This document shows positions 45,031 through 54,387 of a DNA stretch of 64,000 nt, one piece after another. The position numbers were made by a program, and so were the translations under genes. The notes beneath the pieces are model-generated. The model was not told where the DNA came from. It worked only from the letters and a program-made list of their open reading frames with translations, and searched no databases. Each line of letters opens with the position of its first letter. Within the stretch, counting starts at the first letter, position 1. Source of the DNA: Alphaproteobacteria bacterium HGW-Alphaproteobacteria-4 (GTDB lineage Bacteria > Pseudomonadota > Alphaproteobacteria > Rhodobacterales > Rhodobacteraceae); NCBI GenBank assembly GCA_002842855.1, contig PHEE01000003.1, positions 148,544 through 212,543 of the forward strand, written 5' to 3'.

Positions 45031-45056
45031 GGGCCGCGCGGGGTGCCGCGCGGCCC
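45031..45056 (-). terminator. Terminator after the lipoprotein gene
   Basis: A perfect 11-bp stem GGGCCGCGCGG/CCGCGCGGCCC with a 4-nt loop, followed on the minus strand by TTTTG. About 20 nt past the lipoprotein stop. Confidence 0.85.
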
Positions 45057-45075
45057 GTGTAGAACCTGGCCAGCC

Positions 45076-45375
45076 TCAGAGCGGGTCAGAAATCGGGCTG
45101 CCAGATTTGAATGGCCCTACCGCCGTATTGGGCGCGCCCGCACCCGAACAGATCGGCTTGCCATAATCATCGAGCCGCCCGGAAAGGTAGCCTTCGACGC
45201 CATCGTCAATGATCCAGTGGTCACAGCCTTCGGGGTCAATCCAGATACCCGCCTGCAACTGGCTGAGGTGCTTTGAGTCTACCCCACGGTCAATGGATTT
45301 GTCAGGCCCGATCTCGCCGCAAGCCGACAAGCCGAGCACCGCAATGAATAGAACAGCAGAATTGGTCACGCGCAT
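45076..45375 (-). CDS. Small lipoprotein with WIDP-GC-HW motif
   Basis: A 99-aa probable lipoprotein: hydrophobic N-terminus with lipobox LSAC near residue 19. The mature part contains the stretch WIDPEGCDHWIIDDGVEGYL, closely similar to one in the OmpA-family protein 10 nt upstream. Two cysteines in the mature part (GC and PIC) could form a disulfide. No other known domain. It is co-transcribed with the OmpA-family gene and followed by a strong terminator. Confidence 0.8.
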   Translation of the reverse strand: MRVTNSAVLFIAVLGLSACGEIGPDKSIDRGVDSKHLSQLQAGIWIDPEGCDHWIIDDGVEGYLSGRLDDYGKPICSGAGAPNTAVGPFKSGSPISDPL

Positions 45376-45385
45376 TGCCAGCCCC

Positions 45386-45952
45386 TCACTTCACACAGAT
45401 GATTTCGACACGGCGGTTCTGCGCCATGCCCGCGGCCGAGTTGTTGTTGGCACGCGGATAGCGTTCGCCATACCACTGCACTGCGAGCACGCTGGCCCCT
45501 ACCGATTGCGCCACAGCCGCCACTGCGTTTGCGCGGCGCTCGGAAAGGCCCATGTTGTATTCGTCCGAGGCGCGGCTGTCAGTGTGGCCCGAGATGATGA
45601 AGCTGCGCGCCTGCGCGGTGCGGAAGAAGTTTTCCAGACGGTTGCGCCCCGCGGCGGTAACAACATGCCGATCAGTATCGAACAGCTGGTCGGTGGGCAG
45701 CACGCCGCAGACGTTGCGGTGGCAGACCGGTCGACCGTCGCGGGTCAGACGGTTGTCCATGTAACCCTCTGCGCCGTCATCCATGGTCCAGTGTTCGCAG
45801 CCGTCCGGGTCGATCCAGATGGTCGGAACATATTGCTCGCTGCTGACCACCGGCTGCGCCATCACCGGCGCGGCGAGCGTGGCCAAGGCCAGAGCGGCCA
45901 CCGCAACCCCACCCGATACCGGGTTCAAAAACCTTGAAATCCGTATTTTCAC
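45386..45952 (-). CDS. OmpA-family peptidoglycan-associated protein
   Basis: A 188-aa exported protein. After a signal peptide (VAVAALALATLAAPVMAQ) comes the motif WIDPDGCEHWTMDDGAEGYM, then a C-terminal OmpA domain with the peptidoglycan-binding helix SGHTDSRASDEYNMGLSERR and the terminal QNRRVEI. The start is a GTG at 45952 with GGAGG 8 nt upstream. Together with the downstream lipoprotein it forms a two-gene envelope unit inserted between miaB and phoH. Confidence 0.88.
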   Translation of the reverse strand: MKIRISRFLNPVSGGVAVAALALATLAAPVMAQPVVSSEQYVPTIWIDPDGCEHWTMDDGAEGYMDNRLTRDGRPVCHRNVCGVLPTDQLFDTDRHVVTAAGRNRLENFFRTAQARSFIISGHTDSRASDEYNMGLSERRANAVAAVAQSVGASVLAVQWYGERYPRANNNSAAGMAQNRRVEIICVK

Positions 45953-46171
45953 CGCGATTGCCTCCACACCTGAATACACGCCACAAGCCAGCACCCGCAG
46001 CGGGCCAAAACTACCCTATCGCAGCCAGATTAGCAAAACCATGTGGTCCGGGAAACGCAATTCCCAACATATTGTGCCCAATTCGTCAACACAAACGCCG
46101 CGCCGCGCCGGATTGTTGCCGAATCATGCGGTCAAAAGCGCCAGAATATGGGCGACCCCATCACGCCACGC

Positions 46172-47518
46172 TTAAATGAGCCGCATCCCGGCCAGCGAAT
46201 TCGTCCAGCCTTCAGTGATTCTGGCACGCACCAGCATGCCGGGGGCAAGGCTGGCATCGGTCAGGTGTACCGCGTGCAGGTAATCCGACTTTCCGACCCA
46301 CTGCCCGGCAACCCTTCCGGGCCGCTCGATCAGCACCCCAAGTTCTCGCCCAACCATCGCGTCTTGCGCGGCGCGTTGCTGACGGGTGATCAGCGCCTGC
46401 AATGCCTGCAAGCGGGCATCGGCCACGCCACTTTCAACCAGCGTCCGCCCTGCAGCGGGGGTGCCGGGGCGGGGCGAGTATTTGAAGCTGTAGGCCATGC
46501 CGTAACCCACCGCCTCGATCAGTGCCATCGTCGCGGCAAAATCGGCGTCGGTTTCGCCGGGGAAGCCCACGATGAAATCGCCCGAAATCAGAATGTCGGG
46601 GCGCGCGGCGCGAATCTGCTCGATCAGGCGCAGATAGTCGTCGGCGGTGTGCTTGCGGTTCATCGCCTTCAAGATGCGGTCCGACCCGGATTGCACCGGC
46701 AGATGCAGATAGGGCATCAACTTCGGCTCATCGCCATGCGCGGCGATCAGATCGGCCTCCATGTCGTTCGGGTGCGAGGTGGTGTAGCGGATGCGTTCCA
46801 GCCCCTCGACTTTCGCCAGCGCCCGCACCAGCCGCGCCAGCCCCCAATCGGCGCCGTCCTCGACACCGTGATAGGCGTTGACGTTCTGCCCGAGCAAGGT
46901 GATCTCGCGCGCGCCGCGCGCCACCAGGGCCCGTGCCTCGGCCAAGATCCGTGCCACCGGGCGGCTGACCTCGGCACCGCGGGTATAGGGCACCACGCAA
47001 AAGGCGCAGAACTTGTCACAGCCCTCCTGCACCGTCAGAAACGCCGCTGGCCGCCCCTGCAAAGGCCGCGCCGGCAGATGTTCGAACTTGTCCTCGGCGG
47101 GAAACTCGGTGTCGAGGCTGCGCTGCCCCGCGTCGGCCGCGCGCGCCATCGCGGGCAGCCGGTGATAGGCCTGCGAGCCAACGACAATATCGACAATCGG
47201 CATCCGCCGCTGAATCTCGGCCCCCTCCGCCTGCGCCACGCACCCCGCCACGCCAATCTTCAGCGCCGGATTGGCAAGCTTCAGCGGCTTCAGCCGCCCA
47301 AGGTCAGAGTAGAGCTTTTCGCTCGCCTTCTCGCGGATGTGGCAGGTATTAAGCAGCACCATGTCGGCGCCTTCGGGCGTGTCGCTCAGAACGTAACCCT
47401 CCGCGCCCATCGCCTCGGCCATGCGCTCGCTGTCATAGACGTTCATCTGGCAGCCATAGGTCTTGATATGGAGCTTTTTCGGCCCCGACCCGGTCTGCGG
47501 CTTTTCAGCGTCCGACAT
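46172..47518 (-). CDS. miaB: tRNA-2-methylthio-N6-dimethylallyladenosine synthase
   Basis: A 448-aa radical-SAM methylthiotransferase acting on i6A37 of tRNA. The N-terminal UPF0004 domain has the auxiliary-cluster cysteines in [15 protein letters not shown] and GVAGC; the radical-SAM cluster is CDKFCAFC; a TRAM domain is at the C-terminus ([18 protein letters not shown]). The ATG at 47518 follows AAAGGGGGC. It is at the head of the miaB-phoH-ybeY-corC-lnt-metK block. Confidence 0.96.
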   Translation of the reverse strand: MSDAEKPQTGSGPKKLHIKTYGCQMNVYDSERMAEAMGAEGYVLSDTPEGADMVLLNTCHIREKASEKLYSDLGRLKPLKLANPALKIGVAGCVAQAEGAEIQRRMPIVDIVVGSQAYHRLPAMARAADAGQRSLDTEFPAEDKFEHLPARPLQGRPAAFLTVQEGCDKFCAFCVVPYTRGAEVSRPVARILAEARALVARGAREITLLGQNVNAYHGVEDGADWGLARLVRALAKVEGLERIRYTTSHPNDMEADLIAAHGDEPKLMPYLHLPVQSGSDRILKAMNRKHTADDYLRLIEQIRAARPDILISGDFIVGFPGETDADFAATMALIEAVGYGMAYSFKYSPRPGTPAAGRTLVESGVADARLQALQALITRQQRAAQDAMVGRELGVLIERPGRVAGQWVGKSDYLHAVHLTDASLAPGMLVRARITEGWTNSLAGMRLI

Positions 47519-47647
47519 GGCGCCCCCTTTCACGTCGCGCCTGATACTGCGAAACCGCGCACCGGGGCAAGCCTTGGCGCCCGCGCCTGCTTGCATTCCC
47601 GGCGCGGTTGTCTGATCTTGGCGGCGCGCGTTGAACGGCGGATTGAT

Positions 47648-48514
47648 ATGGACCACGCTTCACTTGCGGCATTTCTGGAAACCGCCGGATCAGTGCTGGC
47701 GCGCAGCCCGCTGGGCGTGGTTCTGATCGAAGATCTGGTTGAGGTGGACGGCACCATTCGCCACCAGCTTGCCGCCGGTTTTCGTTCAGTGCTGGCCTTT
47801 GCCCCGCCCGACTGGCGCGTGCCCGAAGACCTGGCCGGGGCCGTTCACCGCATCCCTTTCGACATGCGCGGGCCCGACGCGTTGACGCGGGCGCTGAACC
47901 CGCTGATCGCCGCCTGCCCCGAGACGACCTGGCTGCATTACTGCTACAACGCCGAGTATCTGTTCTACCCCTTCTGCGAAACGCGCAATGTGCGCGAACT
48001 GCTGGCGTTTCACGCCGAAGAGCGGCGCGATGCGATGCTGACCTATGTGGTCGACCTCTACGCCCCCGACCTTGGCGCCAACCCCGATGCGGTGAACCTG
48101 TCCGAAGCGATGCTTGACCGCTCCGGATATTTCGCGCTGGCGCGCAAGGGCCCCTCGGGACAGGCGTTAGAGCGACAGTATGATTTCTTTGGTGGCCTGC
48201 GCTGGCGGTTCGAGGAACACATTCCCGACAACCGACGCAAGATCGACCGGATCGGGTTGTTCCGGGCACAAAAGGGCCTGCAGCTGCGCCCCGACCACAC
48301 CTTCAACATCGAGGAATACAACACCTTCGCGTGCCCCTGGCACCACAACCTTACCGCCGCGATCGCCTCGTTTCGCGTCGCCAAGGCCCTCAAGACCAAT
48401 GCCGGCTCCACCTTCGACATCCCGAGCTTCCGGTGGTACAACTCGGTGCCATTCGGCTGGAATTCGCAGCAGTTGATGGACCTTGGGCTGATGGAGCCGG
48501 GCCAGTGGTTCTGA
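47648..48514 (+). CDS. Conserved protein of unknown function
   Basis: A 288-aa soluble-looking protein without signal peptide. It has several very conserved-looking stretches: [40 protein letters not shown], then [20 protein letters not shown] and [17 protein letters not shown] recall such proteins from other Rhodobacterales, sometimes annotated as glycosyltransferase family 2, but no clear nucleotide-sugar site is visible, so I give no function. The ATG at 47648 is the first sensible start; it is divergent from miaB and converges on the oxoprolinase gene. Confidence 0.75.
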   Translation: MDHASLAAFLETAGSVLARSPLGVVLIEDLVEVDGTIRHQLAAGFRSVLAFAPPDWRVPEDLAGAVHRIPFDMRGPDALTRALNPLIAACPETTWLHYCYNAEYLFYPFCETRNVRELLAFHAEERRDAMLTYVVDLYAPDLGANPDAVNLSEAMLDRSGYFALARKGPSGQALERQYDFFGGLRWRFEEHIPDNRRKIDRIGLFRAQKGLQLRPDHTFNIEEYNTFACPWHHNLTAAIASFRVAKALKTNAGSTFDIPSFRWYNSVPFGWNSQQLMDLGLMEPGQWF

Positions 48515-48554
48515 CCTTCCAGCAATTGCCTTGGTCCAAATATCCCGGGGGGGA

Positions 48555-48588
48555 GCGGCCGCAAGGCCGCCGGGGGGCAGGGCCCCCC
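48555..48588. terminator. Double hairpin between convergent genes
   Basis: GCGGCC-GCAA-GGCCGC followed at once by GGGGGGC-AGG-GCCCCCC, in the 77 nt between two convergent genes and preceded by AAATATCCCGGGGG. It probably terminates both genes, although T tracts are lacking. Confidence 0.5.
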
Positions 48589-48591
48589 GCC

Positions 48592-51093
48592 TTAGTCTGC
48601 CTTGCCCCAGCCGCCGCCACCCGGCGTGCGCATTTCAAACACCGCGCCCGCAGGCAGGTCGCGCTCGTCATTGCCCAATAGCCGCTCGCGCCGCCCGTCG
48701 GGCCAGATCACGAGGTTCTCGCCCAGCGCCCCCGGCCCGCCCCCGGCGCCGCCAAACGGCGCCACCCGGCGCGACGAGGAAAGCACGGTAACCGTGACCG
48801 CGTCCAGAAACCGCAGGCGCCGCACCGCACCGCAGCCCCCCGGCCAGTGCCCCGCACCGCCTGACCCGGTGCGGATGGCAAGGCTTTCGAGCCGCACCGG
48901 AAAGCGCCGTTCCAGCACCTCGGGGTCGGTCATGCGGGTGTTGGTCATGTGGCTTTGCACCGCGTCACAGCCCGCAAACCCGGGCCCGGCGCCGGTACCG
49001 CCCGCAATCGTCTCGTAATTCTGAAACCTGTCGTTGCCCCAGGTAAAGTTGTTCATCGTGCCCTGACTGCCCGCCAGCACCCCGAGCGCGCCGTAAAGCG
49101 CGTTGGTGGCGGCCTGGCTGACCTCGGTATTGCCCGCAATCACCGCCGCTGGCGGGCGCGGGTTCAGCATGCTGCCTTCGGGCAGGATGATGTCGATCGG
49201 GCGTAAACAGCCCTCGTTCAAGGGAATGTCCTTGCCCACCAGCGTGCGGGACACATAAAGCACCACCGCGCGGGCAATCGCCGCAGGCGCGTTGTAATTG
49301 CCCGCATCTTGCGGCGAGGTGCCGGTGAAATCGACCGTGGCGCGGCCCGCGGCGCGGTCCACCCGCAGCGCCACCCGAATATGCGCGCCGCTATCGAGCG
49401 GATAGGTAAAGCTGCCGTCCTTCAGCGCCCCGATCACCCCGCGCACCAGCGCCTCGGCATTATCCTGCACATGGCCCGCATAGGCCGCCAGCACCTCGGC
49501 CCCCCAGTTTTCCGCCGCCCGCAGCAATTCGCGCCGCCCGGTTTCATTGGCGGCAAGCTGTGCTTTCAAATCTGCCACGTTCTGATCGGGCGCCCGCGCC
49601 GGGTAGCGGCCCGTGGCCAGCAGCGCGCGCACCGCGGCCTCGCGCATGACCCCACCCGAGACCAGCTTGAAGGTGTCGATCAGCACCCCTTCCTCGCCAA
49701 TCTCGCGGCTGTCGGGCGGGCAAGACCCCGGCGTGCGGCCGCCGATATCGGCGTGGTGCCCGCGCGAGCCAAGCCAGAACCGCACCTGCCCGCCGATGAA
49801 TACCGGGCTGACCACGGTGACATCGGGCAGATGCGTGCCGCCCGCGTAGGGCGAATTGAGCATATAGGCATCGCCCTCGGCAATGCCCGAGCCAACCGCG
49901 CGCATCACCGTGCGGATGCTGTCGGACATCGAGCCCAGGTGCACCGGCACATGCGGCGCATTGGCCACAAGGTTGCCACCCGCATCAAAGATCGCGCAGG
50001 AAAAATCCATCCGTTCCTTGATGTTGACCGACCATGCGGTGTTGGCCAGTGTCGCCCCCATCTGCTCGGCAATCGACATGAAAAGGTTCGACATCACCTC
50101 TAGCCGGACCGGATCGGCCTCGGTGCCTGCTGCGCGGGCGTGCACCGCAGCCTCGGCGCGCTCCAGAATCAGGTTTCCCGCGGCATCGACGCGCGCTGTC
50201 CAGCCGGGCTCCAGCACTGTGGTGCCGGTCGCCTCAAGGATCACCGCAGGCCCCGCCACCTGCGCCCCGGTGCCCATTTCGGCGCGGCGGTAGAAGGGCG
50301 CGTCAACCCAGCCGCCCGCAAACCACACCTGGTGCCGCGCCAGCACCTTTGCCCCGACCTGCACCAACTCTGGTTGCGCCAACCGGGCGGAGCCACCCAC
50401 CGCCTCGACCGCCAGCATCTCGAACCGGATCGCGCGCGCCGGGTCGGTATAGCCAAAGCGCGCCAGATGCGCCGCCTCGAACGCAGCCTGCATGGCGGGC
50501 GCCTCGGCGAATGCCACCTCGAGTGCCTGATGCGAGCCTTCGTAGCGCAGATGCGCGCGCGCCTGTTCGGTAATCTCGGCCGCAGGCACCCCCTGCGCCA
50601 TGAGATCGGCGCGCGCCTCGGCCAGCAGCGCGGCCACCCGCGCACCCATCGCAGGCGTCGCTTCCAGCCCGGCATCGGCCTGTTCTTCACGCAGGGCGCG
50701 CAGCTCGGCCAGCCCCATGCCATAGGCCGACAAGACCCCGGCGAGCGGATGCAGCAGCACCCGCCGCATGCCCAGTGCATCGGCCACGCCGCAGGCGTGC
50801 TGGCCGCCCGCGCCGCCAAAACATTGCAGCGTGTAGGCCGTCACGTCATGCCCACGCTCGACCGATATCTTCTTGATCGCATTGGCCATATTGGCCACGG
50901 CGATGGCCAGAAAGCCCTCGGCCACGGCCTCGGGTGCGGGCGCGTGCCCGGTTTTAGCGCCAATCTCGGCGGCCAACTGCGCAAAGGCCCTGTGCACCGC
51001 ATTCGCATCCAGCGGCGCATCGCCACGCGGCCCGAACACAGCCGGAAAATGCGCGGGCGCAAGGCGGCCCAGCATCACGTTGGCATCGGTCAC
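48592..51093 (-). CDS. Oxoprolinase C-terminal fragment (HyuA end plus HyuB domain)
   Basis: An 833-aa open frame from an internal ATG (MTDANVMLGRL). Residues 1 to about 320 finish the HyuA-type ATPase domain (GGAGGQHACGVADALGM). From about 330 comes the HyuB domain, beginning DPVRLEVMSNLFMSIAEQMG and including GGTHLPDVTVVSP, GSRGHHADIGG and the late GGTGAGPGFAGCDAVQSHMT. The same frame stays open about 50 nt upstream of this ATG and encodes [18 protein letters not shown], normal interior sequence, so the ATG is not a natural start. Without the N part the protein is unlikely to act alone. Confidence 0.75.
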   Translation of the reverse strand: MTDANVMLGRLAPAHFPAVFGPRGDAPLDANAVHRAFAQLAAEIGAKTGHAPAPEAVAEGFLAIAVANMANAIKKISVERGHDVTAYTLQCFGGAGGQHACGVADALGMRRVLLHPLAGVLSAYGMGLAELRALREEQADAGLEATPAMGARVAALLAEARADLMAQGVPAAEITEQARAHLRYEGSHQALEVAFAEAPAMQAAFEAAHLARFGYTDPARAIRFEMLAVEAVGGSARLAQPELVQVGAKVLARHQVWFAGGWVDAPFYRRAEMGTGAQVAGPAVILEATGTTVLEPGWTARVDAAGNLILERAEAAVHARAAGTEADPVRLEVMSNLFMSIAEQMGATLANTAWSVNIKERMDFSCAIFDAGGNLVANAPHVPVHLGSMSDSIRTVMRAVGSGIAEGDAYMLNSPYAGGTHLPDVTVVSPVFIGGQVRFWLGSRGHHADIGGRTPGSCPPDSREIGEEGVLIDTFKLVSGGVMREAAVRALLATGRYPARAPDQNVADLKAQLAANETGRRELLRAAENWGAEVLAAYAGHVQDNAEALVRGVIGALKDGSFTYPLDSGAHIRVALRVDRAAGRATVDFTGTSPQDAGNYNAPAAIARAVVLYVSRTLVGKDIPLNEGCLRPIDIILPEGSMLNPRPPAAVIAGNTEVSQAATNALYGALGVLAGSQGTMNNFTWGNDRFQNYETIAGGTGAGPGFAGCDAVQSHMTNTRMTDPEVLERRFPVRLESLAIRTGSGGAGHWPGGCGAVRRLRFLDAVTVTVLSSSRRVAPFGGAGGGPGALGENLVIWPDGRRERLLGNDERDLPAGAVFEMRTPGGGGWGKAD

Positions 51094-51095
51094 GG

Positions 51096-52127
51096 TCAGC
51101 GGCCCGCCCTGCCGATACGACGCCGGGCCGGGGTTGGCGCCCGCGAACCGCCGCCGGCCGCAACGGTGTGAATATCCATCATCGGCGCGCGCATCCGCAC
51201 CCCCGCCACCTCGGTCTCGAAGGTCCGTTCATAGGCGCCCGCGTAATGGCTGACATCGGTCGAGGTGCCGCCCATGTCAAAGCCGATCAGCCGGTCAAAC
51301 CCCGCCGCAAGCCCGGTCTTGACCATGCCGACAATGCCCCCGGCAGGGCCAGACAGGATCGCATCGCGGCCCTGAAAGCGGGCGGCGTCGGTCAGCCCGC
51401 CCGAGGATTGCATGAAGAAAAGCCGCCCCGTGCCGCGCCCCAGATCAAGCGCCCCGGCCACCTGATCGACATAGCGGCGCAGAATCGGCGAAAGATAGGC
51501 ATCGGCCACCGTGGTATCGCCGCGCCCCACCAGCCGGATCAAGCGCGAACATTCATGGCTGAGCGAGACCTGCGCAAACCCGGCAGCCCGCGCCAACGCG
51601 CCCACCCGCGCCTCATGCACGGGGTTGAGGTAGCCGTGCATCAAGGCCACCGCCACGGCGCGGATCCCCGCAGCGTGGGCCTCGGCCAGTGCTACCGCCA
51701 CGGCGGCCTCATCGAGCGGCGCAATCTCGGCGCCCGCCCCATCGAGCCGCCCCGGCACCTCGGCCACCCGCTCATAGAGCAGTTCCGGGCGGCGGATGTG
51801 CAGGTCAAAAAGCCGTGGCCGGGTCTGGTTGCCGATCCGCAACAGATCGGCAAAGCCTTGGGTTATCAGCAGCAACACCCGCTCGCCCTTGCGCTCCAAC
51901 AGCGCATTGGTGGCGACCGTGGTGCCCATTTTCACCGCACCAATCGCCCCCGGCGGAATAGCGTCGCCGGGGCCAAGATCAAGCGCAGTGCGAATGCCGT
52001 GCACCGCTGCATCGGCGTATTGCCCGGGGTTTTCCGACAAGAACTTGAGCACCTTCAGGCCGCCGCCCGGCGCCCGCGCCACAACATCGGTAAACGTACC
52101 GCCACGGTCGATCCAGAATTCCCACAC
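51096..52127 (-). CDS. Oxoprolinase N-terminal fragment (HyuA domain)
   Basis: A 343-aa open frame: [20 protein letters not shown] is the classic N-terminus with its phosphate-binding loop. It continues through [18 protein letters not shown] and the second ATP motif [17 protein letters not shown], to [10 protein letters not shown]. The last ~17 residues ([15 protein letters not shown]) are out-of-frame reading after the lesion. The N part of split hydantoinases (HyuA) is normally ~690 aa, so this is truncated. Confidence 0.75.
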   Translation of the reverse strand: MWEFWIDRGGTFTDVVARAPGGGLKVLKFLSENPGQYADAAVHGIRTALDLGPGDAIPPGAIGAVKMGTTVATNALLERKGERVLLLITQGFADLLRIGNQTRPRLFDLHIRRPELLYERVAEVPGRLDGAGAEIAPLDEAAVAVALAEAHAAGIRAVAVALMHGYLNPVHEARVGALARAAGFAQVSLSHECSRLIRLVGRGDTTVADAYLSPILRRYVDQVAGALDLGRGTGRLFFMQSSGGLTDAARFQGRDAILSGPAGGIVGMVKTGLAAGFDRLIGFDMGGTSTDVSHYAGAYERTFETEVAGVRMRAPMMDIHTVAAGGGSRAPTPARRRIGRAGR

Positions 52128-52313
52128 GATGCCGCCCCTTGCCCACCGCCCCCTTGTCAGGCGGGCGGGGCGACATTGTCAACCGACCCCGGATCGGCAG
52201 CCAGCTACTGCCCGCCTGCGCAATCTGCTTGCGTTCAGGGGGGGAACAGGCGCCAAATGCTCGCACGGGCGGGGGCGAGTCTCGCCACCCCGCCGGCCAT
52301 TCAGGAGCATGTC

Positions 52314-52448
52314 ATGGCGAAAAGCCAGTTGCGAAGCAACAAGGAAGCCAAGAAACCGAAGAAGGACAAAAAGGCCGCCCCGGCCGCCACCGCGACTTTT
52401 GAAAAGGGGTTGTCGCCCAACGCCGCGAAGCCCGCAAAAAAAGGCTGA
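52314..52448 (+). CDS. Small basic conserved protein
   Basis: A 44-aa lysine-rich protein beginning MAKSQLRSNKEAKKPKKDKK and ending NAAKPAKKG. GGAG lies about 8 nt ahead of the ATG. Proteins with this MAKSQ-RS-KEAKKPKK start are familiar from many proteobacteria as uncharacterised small proteins. Free-standing on the plus strand between the oxoprolinase gene and tRNA-Ala, and followed by a strong hairpin. Nucleic-acid binding is possible from the charge; nothing more can be said. Confidence 0.75.
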   Translation: MAKSQLRSNKEAKKPKKDKKAAPAATATFEKGLSPNAAKPAKKG

Positions 52449-52475
52449 CCGCCAAGCCTGGTAACTTCTATCCGT

Positions 52476-52509
52476 CCTGAAGCGCGCGGCACCCTCTGCG
52501 CGCTTCAGG
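52476..52509 (+). terminator. Perfect 12-bp hairpin after the small protein gene
   Basis: CCTGAAGCGCGC and its exact complement with a 10-nt loop, 27 nt past the stop. No T tract follows; the stem is strong enough to block or stabilise transcripts. Confidence 0.55.
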
Positions 52510-52645
52510 GCAAGGTGGCAGCAAAGACCCCGGCACCCAGCGCTTGGTCGGAGCGGGGCCGGTTTCTCATGCCGAACACTGCCCCGCGCGCTTTGACAAA
52601 GCGGCAGGGTTTATAGCAGCGAATACAATTCGATATGGTTTTGTT

Positions 52646-52721
52646 TGGTGGAGCAGAGGGGGATCGAACCCCTGGCCTCGACATTGCGAACGTCGCGCTC
52701 TCCCAACTGAGCTACTGCCCC
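52646..52721 (-). tRNA. tRNA-Ala (anticodon CGC)
   Basis: A 76-nt cloverleaf with encoded CCA. Acceptor GGGGCAG pairs with CTGCTCC and contains the G3·U70 pair that identifies alanine tRNAs. D arm AGCTCAGTTGGGAGAGC, anticodon arm CGACG-TTCGCAA-TGTCG with CGC at 34-36, and T arm GGGGTTCGATCCCC. It reads GCG codons, which are frequent in this high-GC genome. Confidence 0.97.
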
Positions 52722-52810
52722 GCACCGGGGGGGTATTTCGCGCACGGCCAGCGTATTGTCAAGCAAGCGCAGGCGTGGCCGCAAAAAAACTTGTGCGGTC
52801 GGTCAGCGGG

Positions 52811-53248
52811 TCAGACCGCCACCTTCGATTTCACGAACGCCACCAGATCGGCGGCGGGGCGTGAACCTGCGGCACGGGCTATCTCGCGGCCCTTGTGAAA
52901 CAGGATGAAGGCGGGGATGCCCTGAATACGGTGCCGCTGGGCGGCATCAGGGTGCGCCTGCGTGTCGATCTTGGCAAACCGCACGTCGGGGGCCAACTGT
53001 GCCGCCGCCTTGAGAAATTCTGGGGCCATCTGGCGGCAGGGGCCGCACCACGGCGCCCAGAAATCGACCACCAGGGGCAGATCGTCGCGGCGGGCCTTTT
53101 CCAGAGTGGCGGCATCGAGCGACGCGACCTTGCCGTTTGCAAGCGCCGCACCGCAGACGCCGCATTTGGGCGCCGCCCCCAGCCGTTCGCGCGGCACCCG
53201 GTTGGCTTGGCCACAATCGTGACAGATCAGTTTCAGTGCCTCGGCCAT
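52811..53248 (-). CDS. trxC: Thioredoxin 2 (zinc-finger thioredoxin)
   Basis: A 145-aa cytoplasmic disulfide reductase. Two CxxC pairs in the N-terminal zinc finger (CHDC, CGVC) mark TrxC rather than TrxA; the active site is [12 protein letters not shown], and [11 protein letters not shown] contains the cis-Pro loop. The ATG at 53248 is preceded by GAAGGGGC. Stand-alone gene between tRNA-Ala and azlD. Confidence 0.94.
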   Translation of the reverse strand: MAEALKLICHDCGQANRVPRERLGAAPKCGVCGAALANGKVASLDAATLEKARRDDLPLVVDFWAPWCGPCRQMAPEFLKAAAQLAPDVRFAKIDTQAHPDAAQRHRIQGIPAFILFHKGREIARAAGSRPAADLVAFVKSKVAV

Positions 53249-53298
53249 GATCGCCCCTTCATATTCCATGCGCAGAATATATTGGGCCCACCCCTGCC

Positions 53299-53619
53299 TC
53301 AGACAAGGGCGAAAACAGCGCCATAGGCCGCGGCCCCCGCAAGCGTGGCTTGCACCACGGATCGGCGCCAGAAAAACACCGCCAGCACGCCCAGCACACC
53401 GGCCAGCAACGGCCCGATCTCGGCCAACCGCGCCGTGACCATCGGCAGTAACGATGCCACCGCCAGCGTTGCAATCGCCGCAGGTCCGGTCGCCGCCAGA
53501 AACCGTGCCCAGGCGCCATCGGGCGCTTGCGCCGACAGATCAAGCTGCGTCGGCAGAAAGCGAAACGCCCAATTGCAGCCGCCCACGATCAGCGCCAGCG
53601 CCAAAAGGTTATCGTGCAT
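53299..53619 (-). CDS. azlD: Branched-chain amino acid exporter small subunit AzlD
   Basis: A 106-aa inner-membrane protein with three to four hydrophobic segments, typical of AzlD (LLALALIVGGCNWAFRFLPT, VASLLPMVTARLAEIGPLLA, GVLGVLAVFFWRR). It works with AzlC as an exporter of branched-chain amino acids or their analogues. It overlaps azlC by 11 nt. Confidence 0.9.
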   Translation of the reverse strand: MHDNLLALALIVGGCNWAFRFLPTQLDLSAQAPDGAWARFLAATGPAAIATLAVASLLPMVTARLAEIGPLLAGVLGVLAVFFWRRSVVQATLAGAAAYGAVFALV

Positions 53620-54322
53620 GGCGCCCCCCCAAACCCAACACCCCGACCAGCGCCCCCGCCACCATGCCGCCCAGAATGCCCGCCGTCGGCGAAGCCCACA
53701 GTGTGGCTGCGACCGTCACGGTGCCCGCAACCGCGATCACCGGCACCTGCGCGCGCGACAGGATCGACAGCAGCAGCGCAAGAAACAGCGCCGGCAGCAT
53801 GAACCCGAGCGCAGCGCTCAGCACCGGCCAGCCCTCCAGCGCGCCGCCACCCGCCAGCGCACCCGCCGCGGTGCCCGCCAGCCACGCGGCATAGGCGCCA
53901 AGCCCGAGCCCGAACATGAAGCGTTCGGAAAACTGCGCCCGCCGCCGCGCCAGTGCGCCCAAGGCGGCGCCGAACACCTCATCGGTCAACCCAAAAGCCC
54001 AAAGCCAGGCGTAGCGCTTGCCCGCCCCCGCCCCGGCGCGCTTCATCAGCGCGGGGCCGTAAAGCACATGCCGGATGTTCATCGCGACAAGCGTGAAGGC
54101 CGAAACCAGAAACGGCGCGCCACTGGTGATCAGTGCCAGCGCCAGAAACTGCGACGCCCCGGCGTAGATGATGACCGACAGCATGACGGCTTCGGCCCCC
54201 GTCAACCCCGCGCGTGTCGCCGCGACGCCAAACGAAAAAGCGATGGGGAAATAGCCCATCGCAATCGGCGCTGCGGTGACAAGGCCGTGGGAAAAGCTGG
54301 ATTTCTGGGCGGGATCGGCCAT
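53609..54322 (-). CDS. azlC: Branched-chain amino acid exporter large subunit AzlC
   Basis: A 237-aa inner-membrane protein with about six segments. Family hallmarks are GYFPIAFSFGVAATRAGL, IIYAGASQFLALAL and AMNIRHVLYGPAL, with FGLTDEVFG. Partner of AzlD immediately downstream. It follows gcvP on the same strand with 65 nt between; no terminator is obvious. Confidence 0.92.
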   Translation of the reverse strand: MADPAQKSSFSHGLVTAAPIAMGYFPIAFSFGVAATRAGLTGAEAVMLSVIIYAGASQFLALALITSGAPFLVSAFTLVAMNIRHVLYGPALMKRAGAGAGKRYAWLWAFGLTDEVFGAALGALARRRAQFSERFMFGLGLGAYAAWLAGTAAGALAGGGALEGWPVLSAALGFMLPALFLALLLSILSRAQVPVIAVAGTVTVAATLWASPTAGILGGMVAGALVGVLGLGGRHAR

Positions 54323-54387
54323 TCACACGCTCGCAAACCAAAGGGGCCAAGCGGTAACGCCCGGCCCCCCTGCTGTCAACGCAGGGT

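Larger units (their letters stand above)
48592..52127 (-). pseudogene. Hydantoinase/5-oxoprolinase gene, broken by frameshift
   Basis: The intact family is one ~1200-aa ATP-dependent enzyme (HyuA-like N half, HyuB-like C half) that opens 5-oxoproline or hydantoin rings. Here the N part runs from 52127 to a stop at 51096, and the C part continues in another frame. At about 51140-51148 the reading passes from AAGGGS straight to [14 protein letters not shown] with a change of frame. Roughly 15 residues normally lying between these motifs are absent. The remainder is well preserved and shows no other breaks, so the lesion is recent or is a sequence or assembly error. The two pieces are listed separately. 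Confidence 0.8.

Noticed and set aside
46043..47647. Long N-terminal extension of the gene ending at 48514
   Set aside because: It runs antisense through the whole of miaB; only the part from 47648 has protein-like composition.
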